A program made the position numbers and the translations under genes. The notes under the pieces were generated by a model. That model was not told the origin of the DNA. It did no database searches and saw nothing but the letters and a program-made list of their open reading frames with translations. 64,000 bases of DNA from Globodera rostochiensis. Lineage: Eukaryota; Nematoda; Chromadorea; Rhabditida; Heteroderidae. Shown piece by piece: positions 1 through 11,532 of this stretch (positions within the stretch are counted from its first letter, which is position 1; every line of letters begins with the position of its first letter). The stretch is taken from assembly GCA_018350325.1 (NCBI GenBank), contig JAEVLN010000016.1, positions 1,410,693-1,474,692 of the forward strand, written 5' to 3'.

Positions 1-43
1 TTTTATATTTTATTTATCAAATTCAAATTTCTAATAAACTCAG

Positions 44-1090
44 ACCGCTGATGATGACGATGTATTCCTCGCCTTTGTGAAAGGTGAACCCAATTTTGAG
101 AAATTTTGTAAGGAGTTGGAAGAAAATGGTAAATTGGAGAACATCCGCAAACTAGAGAATGACAAAATGCAATCCCTCAACACTCTTGACCAGAAAAAAG
201 ACTTTCTGATTCAAATGTACGAGGCCCATCTTGGCGGCATGTATTTGATGATGAGAGCATTGGAATTGTGACAAAATTAGTGAAAAGATTGAACATGAGC
301 GGAAAGAATGCGAAAAATTGCGCAAATATTTGGACATTTTGTACGAATATTTGTTCCGAGTCTATCTTGAAGGTATCTTAGGAAGCGGGATTTTATAATA
401 TTTGAATAAAATGTTCGATTTTTAGAGGTACATTTCCCCTTTTTTATTATTGAAGAATGGGAAAGGTCCGGGGAAATTTTTTTGAAGGTTTTCAATAATA
501 ATCGAATTTTCATAATATTGCGCATTTTGAACCTAAACTCTGAATAGGTCCAGAAACAGAATTTACAAACAAAACTTTTTAAGCTGCCGACCAAACGCTG
601 TCTCAACAATTGCCCGCGGTGAAGCCACAATTTGAGTTTTATCTTAGATCTGAGTATAATCCATCAAATACATTAACTCAAATTGTGAAAGGACTGATCA
701 AAATATTTTGTTTCTTTTTTGACCAATACACCAGCTCACACAAAGTGAACGAAATGTTCAATAAAGCCCCAAAAATTTCAAATGAGGGGGAATTAAATTA
801 TGAATTAAATGACACCAATGCAAATGGCGGCACTCTTCGTAAGCTTGACCAAAGATGAAGCAAGAAAATGAAGCAAAAGAAAATGCGATTGGCATATTTC
901 GTGAGCAATTTGAAAAAAAACTGAAGCAAATGTTGATGAACACGAAGCAAAACGAAGCAGCAGAAATGGGCGTATTGAATTTTCTAGAAGGACAACCGAG
1001 AAATTATTATAAGTACCAAAAAAAACTTCCTACGCATCAAAAACAGAGAACACGATGCCAAATTTTACATATTTTTCAGGTCACAATTTG
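44..1090 (+). pseudogene. Uncharacterised gene, tandem copy 1 (frameshifted)
   Basis: I do not recognise this family. A first exon (44-372) opens after an AG acceptor and ends at a GTATCT donor. It reads LAFVKGEPNFEKFCKELEEN, then shifts frame near 255 and continues as CEKLRKYLDILYEYLFRVYL. A second block (about 605-690) encodes LPAVKPQFEFYLRSEYN, and a third (855-1000) encodes an alanine/glutamate/lysine-rich stretch with FREQFEKKLKQMLMNTKQNE. The same blocks in the same order recur about 2.1 kb downstream, so these are duplicated exons of one gene. The charged, helix-favouring composition suggests a coiled coil. The frameshift makes this copy a likely pseudogene, or else a sequence with indel errors. 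Confidence 0.4.
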
Positions 1091-1260
1091 ATGGCACAAT
1101 TATATCATCGGTAAGGAGGTTCCCTTTTCGTCAGTAAGTTTTAAAATTGAGTTTCGCATCGCACGTGTACAAAAGGTCCCACAGACAAAATGTCCCATAA
1201 CGGGGAATTATTCAAAATGACCCATAATTGCAAAATCTTGAATTAGAGCATAGACAGGAG

Positions 1261-1735
1261 TAGAGTTGGTCGGGATCGGTCGGGATTATCCCGGTTTTTG
1301 GAATCCTGGTGCCGGTTTTCGGAAAATCGTAATCTCGATTCCGGTCCTGGTTTTTGAAACATGGAAATCCCGATCCCGGTAGGACCGGAAATTTATAGTG
1401 GTCTAAACAAACATTCACAAGTTGTTCATTTCATTTTGGTTGAACAAAATCACTAAACTATAGGGAGAAACCTTTTGTTTTGCAACATCGTAATTTTTGG
1501 ACAAATTTTAACTAGAAGATATTTTTAGTAATAAAAAAAATATTTATTTTACCATTGACAATTACACAACAAAAATTTCGAGTTTTCAATCCCGGTCCAT
1601 CCCGATCCTGGGTTTTGAAAAGTCAAAATACCGGTCCCGGTTCAACATGCTGGTCCCAATCCCGATCCCAGCTTTCACGGTCCCGGTCAATCCCGATCCC
1701 GGTTTTTACAGAAGCCCCGATCCCGACCAACTCTA
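1261..1735. mobile_element. hAT-like foldback element, CCCGATC word, TSD GACAGGAG
   Basis: The element starts TAGAGTTGGTCGGGATCGG and ends with its inverse CCGATCCCGACCAACTCTA. It is flanked by the exact 8-bp duplication GACAGGAG at 1253-1260 and 1736-1743. Both ends are built from reiterated CGGGATC/CCGGTCCC words. The AT-rich centre contains the CATAGGGGGAACC-like and TTTTGCAACA-like block found in the cores of other elements in this window. No coding capacity is seen, so it is a non-autonomous element, 475 bp long. Confidence 0.85.
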
Positions 1736-2121
1736 GACAGGAGAAGGATTAGAGCCCTTGGCCAATCGAGTCTCGTCGAGATTCGCAAATATTCGCGCTC
1801 TCAATCGAAATGTCATCGGTCCTCAAGTCCCGGCTCTTAATCGAAGGGTGATAATTAGAGCGCGGATTTTTAGTCTTTTGCTTTTTTTTCGTGTGAATAC
1901 GCTTTGAAGAGTTAAGCCCAAAATTGAAATGTTTATTTTTAAATGGCTAATAAACAGGGGAAGAAGCAGCGAATCAAAAATCCACATTCTTTAACGATGT
2001 AATTTTTCGCAAAACTTCGGTAGCATTTATTCCGAATAGTTTTTGATTTAGAGCAATTTTTAGTGCCTATAAATGCATATTTTTGGGTTTTTGAGAATAT
2101 TTAAATAAACTAAATACTTAG

Positions 2122-3676
2122 GTCGATGAAGATGTGTTATTCCTCGCTTTTGTGAAAGATCAATCCAATTTTGGGCGATTTTGTCAAGAAAAAGAAATGA
2201 TTTGCAATATGTCGATTACGGACCAACTTATGGATTCACTTTTGATCAGAAAAAAGAACATTTGATGCAAAAATACGAAGCTAATCTTGGCGTATTGTAT
2301 TTGATGAGAGAGAATTGGAAATGTGATAACATTGTAAAAAACCTGAATTGGAGCAAAAAGAGACTGAAAACGAAAAGACAGAATTGCGAAAAATTTGGCA
2401 AATATTTGAACATTTTGTACGAATATTTGTTCCGAGTCCATCTTGAAGGTAATGAGTTCAATTTTAAAGTAAAGTAAGGATCGGGATCGGGATCGTATGG
2501 TTCAGGATTAAAAGACCGGGATTTTAAAGAGAGCAAATTTATTAATTTGCGTTCAAAAAAACTTGGACCAATTGACTTAAAAATGAAAAACTGACACTAT
2601 ATAAGTAGGTAACGCGGAACATATAAGCAAACAAAATATGTAAAAACATAAAAATCCGTTGGAAATTTGAATCCCAATCAAGAGTTCAACCTCAATTCTG
2701 ATCTTTAAAGTAGTGGAGTTTGGCGCTAAACGGGACTAGTACTGAAATTGCTTTTTCCACCAATTTGGGACTGAATTCTGGTCTCGGTTCTTTCAAAATT
2801 GCTCCCAAAACTCTTTTATATATGGTTCCGGTTTTTTTAAACCTTTTTATGTCTATTAGCCCCAGCTTTTGTGACCGGGGACTTTTTTTGTGGTCGCGTC
2901 GGTCCCGCTTAACTCCAGCAGGTTAAAGTGAATAGGTTGATCCAGAAACAGAATTTAAAACAAAATTGTTTTAAGCTGCCGCCGGCCAAAAGCTATCTAA
3001 ACAATTGCCCGCGGTGAAGCCACAATTTGAATTTTATCTTCACTCAGAGATTCCATTAAAAACATTAATTCAAATTGTAAAGGGATTTAAAATATCGAAT
3101 TTCTTCTTTGCTAAACAAACAAAATTATCAAATGAGGGCGATGACGATAATGGCCCATTTTCTGAGCAAAATGAAGCAAAAGAAAAGGCCAATTGAGCGA
3201 AATGTTCACATATGTTAACAAACCAAAATTATTAAATGAGGAGGAATTGAATTATAAATTAATGCCCGCTAATGCAAATGCCATTAGGGAGCTATTAAAA
3301 ACAAAAATTTCAAAAAGTGAATCAGCGATTGGCACATTTCGTGAGCAATTTGACAAAAAGCTGGAGCAAATGTTAACAAACACAAAGCAAAATGAAGCAA
3401 AGAAAAAGCCAAATTGAAAAGCGAGAAAAAAACAAATGAGTTCGATGCGTCGTGAAGTTAAAAAGAAGAAATAAATCTTATCAATGAGTTCTCGCGCAAG
3501 CAAGCAAGATGTCCTTTAGATCTGGTAGAAAAAGTCAATGCTTTTTGGGAAATCTTTCCAAACTGTTTGACCGTGATGGACGAAAAAATGAAACAAGCCA
3601 ACAAACAAATGGCCAACAGCGACAAATTTGACATATTTTTGAATTCACCGTTTTATGACAAAGTTTGCCAGTGATT
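2122..3676 (+). pseudogene. Uncharacterised gene, tandem copy 2 (frameshifted)
   Basis: This is a second copy of the gene at 44-1090. The first exon (2122-2448) follows a TTAG acceptor, reads VDEDVLFLAFVKDQSNFGRF, shifts frame around 2190-2250 and then encodes DQKKEHLMQKYEANLG and YLNILYEYLFRVHLE before a GTAATG donor. Later blocks encode LPAVKPQFEFYLHSE (about 3003-3050) and FREQFDKKLEQMLTNTKQNE (3330-3400). The last open block (about 3475-3674) encodes LVEKVNAFWEIFPNCLTVMD and a terminal FLNSPFYDKVCQ before TGA. It extends further 3' than copy 1. No known domain is recognised. Frameshifts make function doubtful. Confidence 0.4.
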
Positions 3677-5570
3677 TTATCGGAGCAGTTCATTTCAATG
3701 CCGGCGGCTGCTTCAGTGCCACAGCAAATTTTGAAAAGCTAACTTTTTTTTTAAATCCGCGGATATATCCGGATACGGACGGCTAAAAGTTTCAAAAAAG
3801 TGCCATATTTTTACATTTTTTCGTTTAAAATCTCTTAATAAAATTGAGTCAAAAGTTCAAAATTTCTCGGCGGCGCCTATCGGCACCGCCGACCCCGTTC
3901 CCCTTTGAAATTTCTTAACAAAAATCCCTAAATTTTTTGTAACGGCGTCTGCCGGCACCGTCGAGCCCTCCTTCCCAGAAAAAATTAAAGATTTTTTGTA
4001 AAAAAGGGCACTACCCGTACTCGCAATCTCAATCTCATGCTGACAATGATGTCGAAGGTGAAGATCAACAATTACATATGTACTGAGAAAAAGAAATCGT
4101 AATTTTTGGTTTAAACAATTGGAAAAAAATTTTCACAGCGGATATGGCGGATATCCGCGCATTGGATACGGATATGAATTTCGAAAAAATGAGACGGATA
4201 CAAAAGGCACGGATATATCCGGACACGGATTTAAAAATTTGTATCCATGGCCATGCCTGCACTGAAGTGGCCGGCACTGAAATGAATATAACGTGAATGG
4301 CTGTCATTTTGATTGATTTTTTATTGTTGATTTTCTTTCGGTTGGTGGGCTGGCTTTTTATTAGCTTTATGAGGGATTTATATTTTCATCATTTTTATCT
4401 TTGTTTGTGCTATAAAAGAATTTAACAAATTTCGATGGATTTCTTTTTAAAAGTTAAAAAATGGTGGTATTTAAAGCACTTATTTATTGGTTCCCCTCTA
4501 CTCCAAATAGGCATCCCCTCATTAATAAGATTTTTTAAATAAATATTCTAATATTTTTTTAATTAAAAATGCCGCATAAAAAGAATAGATACAAGAATTT
4601 TTGAAATAATTCATCACGTCTGAATTTGATTCCTTTCCTTAGCAAAGATTGCCAATTGTTAAGCAAAATGTTTAATTTTCTAAAATTTTGGTTGCAAATC
4701 CCTTAACAAAATTGAGTCAAAATTTCAAAAATTTTTCTCGGCGGCGCCTATCGGCAGCGCCGACCCCCCCCCCCCCTAAAAGTAAAGCAGAATAACAAAA
4801 AAATGATATGATAAAATTGAAGTTAAAGACAAAGATATTTTTGAATACCAAAAAAATTTTTTTGTTTTACCATTGAACATTCCAAAAAAAAATTCTCTCT
4901 TGAAAAGTCCCGGCTGAAAATCTTGGTCCCGGTCCCGATCCCGGTTTTTCTGGTCCCGATAAGTCCCGGTCCCGGTTTTTCCAAAAAGTCCCGGTCCCGT
5001 GCAACCCTACATAATTCTAACCTTGAAAGATTTGAAAAATACATAATGTCAAATCAAATAAATCCTTAATTTAATATCTTTTGCACACCGCACTGTGTGG
5101 CTCCGTGATTAAACTTTAAGGCGCGACTAAAAAAATGCAAAACCCCTAAAAATACACTACTAAAACTTTTTTTGAAAAATTTGATTTGGAAAATCCCAAA
5201 AGAAAAATGTTTAAAGGTAATTTTACACGCATAAACTAATGTGCATTTATCTGATCAATTCGGGAAAGGTAAAATGTTTCAAACCGAATATTTTTTTAGT
5301 CAAAATCAAATATCGTTAGATTTGGTTCAAAATTGACTTTTCTTAGAAAATTATGAAATTTTTGAAGCGAGACAAAATGCCGAAACGCCAACAACAAAAA
5401 AAAGTACGGAAAGGGAAATATCTTTTCAGCGGTCGGGGCCGGTTCGGCGCGGCCCAGAATTGGGTAGCTTTCGGAATTATTTCGAAATTGTTTTAAGAAT
5501 AAAATTTAAAATGTAAAATCATTGATTATCAAAATAAAACTATTTTCCAACGACTTTATAAAATGTTTTC
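3677..5570. other. Gene-poor stretch with GC-rich palindrome modules
   Basis: No gene is supported here. GC-rich modules of the CGGCGGCGCCTATCGGCACC type lie at about 3867-3892, 3942-3963 (degenerate) and 4738-4764. At 4900-5008 there is the right end of an element with CCCGGT words, ending GTGCAACCCTA; its left end was not found. Degenerate CGGATATCCG words occur at 3760-3785 and 4137-4245. The rest is AT-rich with no convincing ORF. Confidence 0.5.
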
Positions 5571-5831
5571 ATTTTTGAAAAAAAATTTGGGTTTCCCCAT
5601 TCTGCAGGATTGGCCCTGAAATGTTTTATTTGCGTGCTTTCTTACTTCTGAGCACGCTCAAGTTGTAAGCCGTCTATCACCCATCTTCCGACAACTAAAA
5701 ATATTTAAGGCGAAGACACTCCAGCGAATCAAACAAGACAATGTCTGGTGGTTTGCACAAGTAGGTAATTGAAAAGGCTCCACCGGGGAAGGGGCGGGCG
5801 GTGGAATTGTTTTGTTGGACCAGAATGGGGC

Positions 5832-6015
5832 AATTCTTAGGAATTGGGGTCCCGACGAAAAAAATTTAAATTTTAAATGCACGTTTTCTAGGGTAAACTA
5901 TGCGTAGAACCGAATCCGAGCTCAGAGTCGTCTTCTACGCATTTTTTTTTACCCTAGAAACCATGCATTCTGAAAAAAATTTTCGTCGGGACGCCAATCT
6001 TAAGAATTGCCCAGA
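5832..6015. repeat. Palindromic repeat centred near 5915
   Basis: The two halves are reverse complements: GGTCCCGACGAAAAAAATTT and CTAGGGTAAACTATGCGTAG on the left, TTCTACGCATTTTTTTTACC and AATTTTCGTCGGGACGCC on the right. The arms are about 80 bp. No coding capacity is seen. The stretch TTCTACGCATTTTTTTTACC resembles the flanks of the TA-flanked element at 27271-28401. Confidence 0.6.
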
Positions 6016-7030
6016 ATGGCGTAAATGTCACATGTTTATTTGCAGCTCGTGCATGCAAGGCCGCGGGTAATTTTTGCGCCCGAACATTGGCAGTGGACAT
6101 CCGGGCCATCGGACAGTGAACGAAATTTTAAAAAAAACAGTTTTAGGCACAGAGGAAAAAATCCGTGCCTCTGTGGAATGGCTCGGGTTAAAAAACTCCA
6201 TAAATTTACTGTGAACATGAGTTTCATTTAATGGATCTGGCATTCTGTAGCAGAGATGGTCGGAATTCCGATTTCCGAAAAATTTTGAGACCCCCGGAAT
6301 TCCGAGTTCCGAAATTTGGAGCAAAAAGTCGGAAAAATCGATAATTTTTGGACCAATTTTGTTAACAAATTTTGTTAAAATCGTCATAAAATTTTCCCGG
6401 CGGCGCCTATCGGCGCCACCGGACTTCTACCATTTTCATAAAAAACTTCAAAAAATTGGTTTTTTTTTAAATTTTCGTTGCAAATCTCTTAACAAATTGA
6501 GCCAAAAAAGTTCAAATTCCTCCCGGCGGCGCCTATCGGCACCGCCGAGCCTCCACATATCCCTAGTCTCAATCACGTTTGGACCGGGATAAAAATTAAA
6601 CCCCAATTAAAAAACTTTTGATGACAATTGGAAATTTTTCTTTTTTTTTACGCTCGATTTACAAAAATTATTTTGTTGAGCGGGAAAAAGGGAGGTATCA
6701 GCGGTGCCGATAGACGCCGCCGAGAAAATTTTTTTTAAATATTCCGATTTCCGAAATTTTTTTAACCCGCGCCATTCAAATAGGCACGGTGTTTCATTTC
6801 GATTTTAGTTTTTTTTAATTTCATTTGCTGTCGGATTGTCCACATTGTCCAGTCGCCTCTCGTTTGACAACTTACCGATTTTTACGTGAGGGGTTCTGGA
6901 TTTTTAGGGGGGGAGCAAACTTCGAACCTATTTATGTAAGAAATGGCATGCAAATTGAACTTGTTCAAATTCAAAAAAGCTCAACCAACAAAAATGCCAT
7001 TTTGTAACTAAAAAAAACATCTCTTTCATC
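6016..7030. other. Intergenic DNA with GC-rich palindrome modules
   Basis: Palindrome modules of the CGGCGGCGCCTATCGGCGCC type lie at about 6397-6422 and 6524-6550, with an inverted one near 6690-6725. The first two are 127 bp apart and in the same orientation, the usual dimer spacing in this window. Repeated TTCCGATTTCCGAAA-type words flank them at 6258-6320 and 6738-6765. No gene is supported. Confidence 0.5.
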
Positions 7031-7039
7031 ATAAATTTA

Positions 7040-7430
7040 TTGAATTATATTTGAATAGGTCAATTCGTTCTTTGGACTTTCTCTGATTAAGAAAGATAAT
7101 GTGGGGGTTGAAGATGAAGATGAACATCACCAAACATCAGCCGTCCTGCTCCGTCCACCCGCCCATTCGACAGCACCAATCGCCATTTGCGGGGTCAGCG
7201 TTTTGCCCCTAACAATTAAATAAAAAGAGTCATTTTCTGAATGTTCGGATATTTTTTTGTGTACAAATGTCAGAAAAGGCTAAAAGGATCATCACCAGCA
7301 GCAGCGGAAGATTTGGCATTTAAAAGATGTGGCGAAACATTTCGCATTTTTCTCCATTCATTCATTCAGTCATTTATGAGTGTAATGAATACGACGAACA
7401 CAAAATGCTCTCCATGAGCAATTGACCTAA
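7040..7430. repeat. Dispersed repeat, inverted partner at 23950-24290
   Basis: This contains GTTGAAGATGAAGATGAACA, CACCAAACATCAG, GGCTAAAAGGATCATCACCA and GATGTGGCGAAACATTT. The same blocks occur in the opposite orientation at about 23950-24250. The partner has a 76-residue ORF in that region, but this copy is interrupted, so I treat the pair as a dispersed repeat rather than a gene. Confidence 0.55.
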
Positions 7431-7752
7431 TCAAATGTTCCAAATTGTTTCACATTCCCTCTGATATGTCCTTATTTTTGTAAGGTTTCATAACTAAAAA
7501 AGGGTTGTGCACGGTCGGTTTAGACCGGGGGTCCGGTTTCGGTTAGGCCGGTTTTCCGTTTCGGTTTCGTTAAATTTTAAAAGTTTCCCGGCGGGTGCTT
7601 ACTGAAAAATAAGAACAAACTTTTAAAAGTTCTAAAAAAGAGCATTAACTAAAACATCGTTAAAACCTTCAAAAAGATTTTCCCGGTTGAAAATTCCATG
7701 GTTTTCAGCTCATTAGAATCATAAAAATCATTTGGATTTGCAACAACAAAAA

Positions 7753-8809
7753 ATGTCTGAAAATCCAAAGAAAGTGGAAGAAACGGCTGAAGGAAATGTG
7801 AGTTTGACCTATTTCTACGAGCTCCGGGGAATCCCCCCCCCCGCCCTCACCAAAAATAAATTTTTGATTTTCATCAGCGAAAAGAAAATTTCTGACAATT
7901 TTCGAAGATTCTCACGCCCTTCCCGCGTTAACCAGATCAGAAAATGTTACTCGTTTTTGAGCAATTTTAACAAAACGGCAAATGTTTATTTCGGGCACCC
8001 ATTATTTTCAGTTTCGTTTGTGCCGACCTTTTGTTCGAAGTTTTCGAATTCTGTGTTATCGTCGGTTTAAAATTATTTGAAAACCATTGTTTTTTCCTCG
8101 AAGGTTTTGTTAAATTTCACATAACTTTTAGTTACATCGACCAAAGTGTCATCGAATGCCTCCAACGCATCCGTAAAGTTTTCGACTCCAAAGGAATCCA
8201 TCTTTACATTGGGACATGACACCGACCAAAACCGCAGTTGGCAAATCATTTGGAAAAAGATTTGGCGTGTTTTCAATGACAACATTTGTGAATTTGACTT
8301 GGATTGCTCTGAACTCGACCGTTTGCGCCAATTCTCTCCGACCGTTCTCGACGATTGCCAAAAACTCCGAATGATCGAATACTATGGTCTTTCTGCCGAG
8401 TTCCCGGCCGTGGAAGTGCCGACGCTTCTTCTGCCCAAGCAGTGGCCAAATGGTTGCACACGCCCCGCGGGGATGGAATTCCGAAGGTTGTTGCGAAGCC
8501 CTTATTTTTATTCGGAAAGAATGGGGAGACTTAAAATGGTGAGTTTTTTAATTCGTTTTATTGGACTCTGTTTTAAATTCCTTTTAAGGAATTTGTCAAT
8601 TCGACCGTATCCAGTTAATTTCATCATCCTTTTTTTATCATTCTGATGCCATTTTTGCAAAACAATTTGACGGGGGAGCGATGGAGTTTCGACTCTTTAA
8701 CCAAATCCTTTGGCTGTTGATTCGTTGTCCGATTGAGCGCGACGAAGCAAAATGGGCCAAGTGGGAAAAGGAGGCGGGCCGAGTGGGAATGCTTTTGGGA
8801 GTGGAATAG
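7753..8809 (+). pseudogene. F-box-like family pseudogene (copy F1)
   Basis: The gene model of its paralogues can be followed. Exon 1 (7753-7796) starts MSENPKKVEETAEG and ends at GTGAGT. Exon 2 (from 8012) keeps only [13 protein letters not shown], the start of the F-box-like helix, and the rest is lost. Exon 3 (8132-8538) has SYIDQSVIECLQRIRKVFDS, then a frameshift near 8218 into NRSWQIIWKKIWRVF and [16 protein letters not shown], and another near 8405. Exon 4 (8589-8809) keeps [18 protein letters not shown]. The family is likely a substrate adaptor of SCF ubiquitin ligases (inference). The lost F-box and several frameshifts make this copy non-functional. It is the only copy here on the + strand. 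Confidence 0.7.
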
Positions 8810-8825
8810 CGTCGACATTAACTTC

Positions 8826-10825
8826 CCCCATCTAAAAATTGTTTTAGTTTAATTTTTGAACATTTTATTTTTTGAAGAATAGCATTAGAAAAAGAGAGAG
8901 TCAGGCGGCGAGAGTAATTTGGACCAACGCGCCCCATCTAAAATTGTTTTAGTTTAATTTTTGAACATTTTATTTTTTGATGAAATAGTGCGCTAAAAAA
9001 GACGGCGAGAGTAATTTGGACATCAACGCACCCCATCTAAAAATTGTTTTAGTTATTTTCTGAACATTTTATTTTTTTGAAGAAATAGTGCGCTAAAGAG
9101 AGAGAGTCAGGCGGCGAGAGTAATTTGGAACCAAGTCACCCCATCTAAAAATTGTTTTAGTTTAATTTCTTGGACATTTTATTTTTGATTAAATAGTGCG
9201 CAAAAAGAGAGAGTCAGACGGCGAGAGTAATTTGAAACCAACGCACCCCATTTAAAAATTGTTTTAGTTTAATTTTTGAACATTTTATTTTTGATGAATA
9301 GTGCGCTAAAGAGAGAGAGTCAGACGGCGAGAGTAATTTGGACATCAACGCACCCCATCTAAAAATTGTTTTAGTTTATTTTCTGAACATTTTATTTTTG
9401 AAGAAATAGTGCGCTAAAGAGAGAGTCAGACGGCGAGAGTAATTGGGACCAACGCACACCCATTTAAAATTGTTTTAGTTAATTTCTTGGACATTTTATT
9501 TTTTGATTAAATAGTGCGCAAAAAGAGAGAGTCAGACGGCGAAGTAATTTGAAACCAACGCACCCCATTTAAAAATTGTTTTAGTTTAATTTCTTGGACA
9601 TTTTATTTTTTGATTAAATAGTGCGCAAAAGAGAGAGTCAGACGGCGAGAGTAATTTGAAACCAACGCACCCCATTTAAAAATTGTTTTAGTTTAATTTC
9701 TTGGACATTTTATTTTTTGATTAAATAGTGCGCAAAAAGAGAGAGTCAGACGGCGAGAGTAATTTGGACATCAACGCACCCCATCTAAAAATTGTTTTAG
9801 TTTATTTTCTGAACATTTTATTTTTGAAGAATAGTGCGCTAAAGAGGAGAGTCAGACGGCGAGAGTAATTGGGACCAACGCACCCCCATTTAAAAATTGT
9901 TTTAGTTTAATTTCTTGGACTTTTATTTTTTGATTAAATAGTGCGCAAAAAGAGAGAGTCAGACGGCGAGAGTAATTTGAAACCAACGCACCCATTTAAA
10001 ATTGTTTTAGTTTAATTTTTGAACATTTTATTTTTGATTGAAATAGTGCGCTAAAGAGAGAGAGTCAGACGGCGAGAGTAATTGGGACCAACGCACACCA
10101 TCTAAAAATTGTTTAGTTTAATTTCTTGGACATTTTATTTTTTGATTAAATAGTGCGCAAAAAGAGAGAGTCAGACGGCGAGAGTAATTTGAAAACCAAC
10201 GCACTCCCCATTTAAAAATTGTTTTAGTTTAATTTTTGAACATTTTATTTTTTTGATGAAATAGTGCGCTAAAGAGAGAGAGTCAGACGGCGAGAGTAAT
10301 TTGAAACCAACGCACCCCATTTAAAAATTGTTTTAGTTTAATTTTTGAACATTTTATTTTTGATGAAATAGTGCGCTAAAAAAGACGGCGAGAGTAATTT
10401 GGACCAACGCACCCCATCTAAAAATTGTTTTAGTTTAATTTTGAACATTTTATTTTTGAAGAAATAGTGCGCTAAAGAGAGAGAGTCAGGCGGCGAGAGT
10501 AATTTGGAACCAAGTCACCCCATCTAAAAATTGTTTTAGTTTATTTTCTGAACATTTTATTTTTTTTGAAGAAATAGTGCGCTAAAGAGAGAGAGTCAGG
10601 CGGCGAGAGTAATTGGGACCAACGCACCCCATCTAAAAAATTGTTTTAGTTTAATTTCTTGGACATTTTATTTTTTGATTAAATAGTGCGCAAAAAGAGA
10701 GAGTCAGACGGCGAGAGTAATTTGAAACCAACGCACCCCATTTAAAAATTGTTTTAGTTTAATTTTTGACATTTTATTTTTGAAGAAATAGTGCGCTAAA
10801 GAGAGAGAGTCAGGCGGCGAGAGAA
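8826..10825. repeat. Minisatellite, unit about 106 bp, roughly 18 copies
   Basis: The unit contains CACCCCATCTAAAAATTG, TTTTAGTTTAATTT, GAACATTTTATTTTTGA, GAAATAGTGCGCTAAAGAG, GAGTCAGACGGCGAGAG and TAATTTGGACC. Spacing between successive GAGAGTAATT motifs is about 102-108 bp. Small variants (TTCTTGGACATT against TTTTGAACATT; AGACGG against AGGCGG) form subtypes that recur in blocks. The array starts just past the stop of the F-box pseudogene. Confidence 0.9.
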
Positions 10826-11177
10826 GGAGGTCGAAAAGTTGAGTTGGGTTTTACCGTCAGGGTAAAAAATTCGATTTTATTATTAATATTAATTAATAAT
10901 TGCCATTCTTTCAGAACATTTGTGCCAACTTTCGCCAATTTGGTTGACGAGGGGAAAATGTCTTTAATTTCTCTGAAAAATGAATTTGTTTAATAACAAA
11001 ATGGGCACTTATTTTTTTCACATCATTTCTTAAATTAAAAAAATTCTAGAGAAAAACTGAGTTTGTTTTCGAAATATCAAAAATGCCTTAAAAACTTTGG
11101 TCTTAAAAGTTCGATGAAATTGATATTTATCCAATTACAAAATTTATTTTGTGCTAATACAAAAAACAATCTAATAA

Positions 11178-11472
11178 ATGTTTGTTGTTGTTCAAAAGGC
11201 GATCAAAGCGAAGATCCCCGCTGCTGTATTGAAACATCAGCACAGTGGTGGAAAATCACAAGGCTCTGCAGACAAAGATGGAGGAGTATCAGAAAGGACG
11301 GCAACTCATCGGATGCGCGGCGTCCATTTGGCAAATCGCCAAATTATTTACACAAAAAATGGACAGCGTTTTGGGTCCCAAGGCCTGGCATTTTACAGAT
11401 CCGGATGCCAAAAAATGTTTCAATTTTTCAAACTCAAAAAGAATGCTAAAAAGCTTCGGCCGTCAATATTAA
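11178..11472 (+). pseudogene. Uncharacterised exon-like fragment (one frameshift)
   Basis: The reading starts VVVQKAIKAKIPAAVLKHQH, shifts by one base near 11240 and continues as ENHKALQTKMEEYQKGRQLI, then SIWQIAKLFTQKMDSVLGP and KAWHFTDPDAKKCFNF, ending in a TAA near 11472. The composition is protein-like, with a charged helix and then a Trp/Asp-containing segment. I do not recognise the family. It precedes the 3' end of the convergent BTB gene by about 60 bp. Confidence 0.35.
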
Positions 11473-11532
11473 ATAACAAAAATTAATTAACAAAAAAAAT
11501 ATTAAAAACATGAGCCATCAAAAACTCATCAG

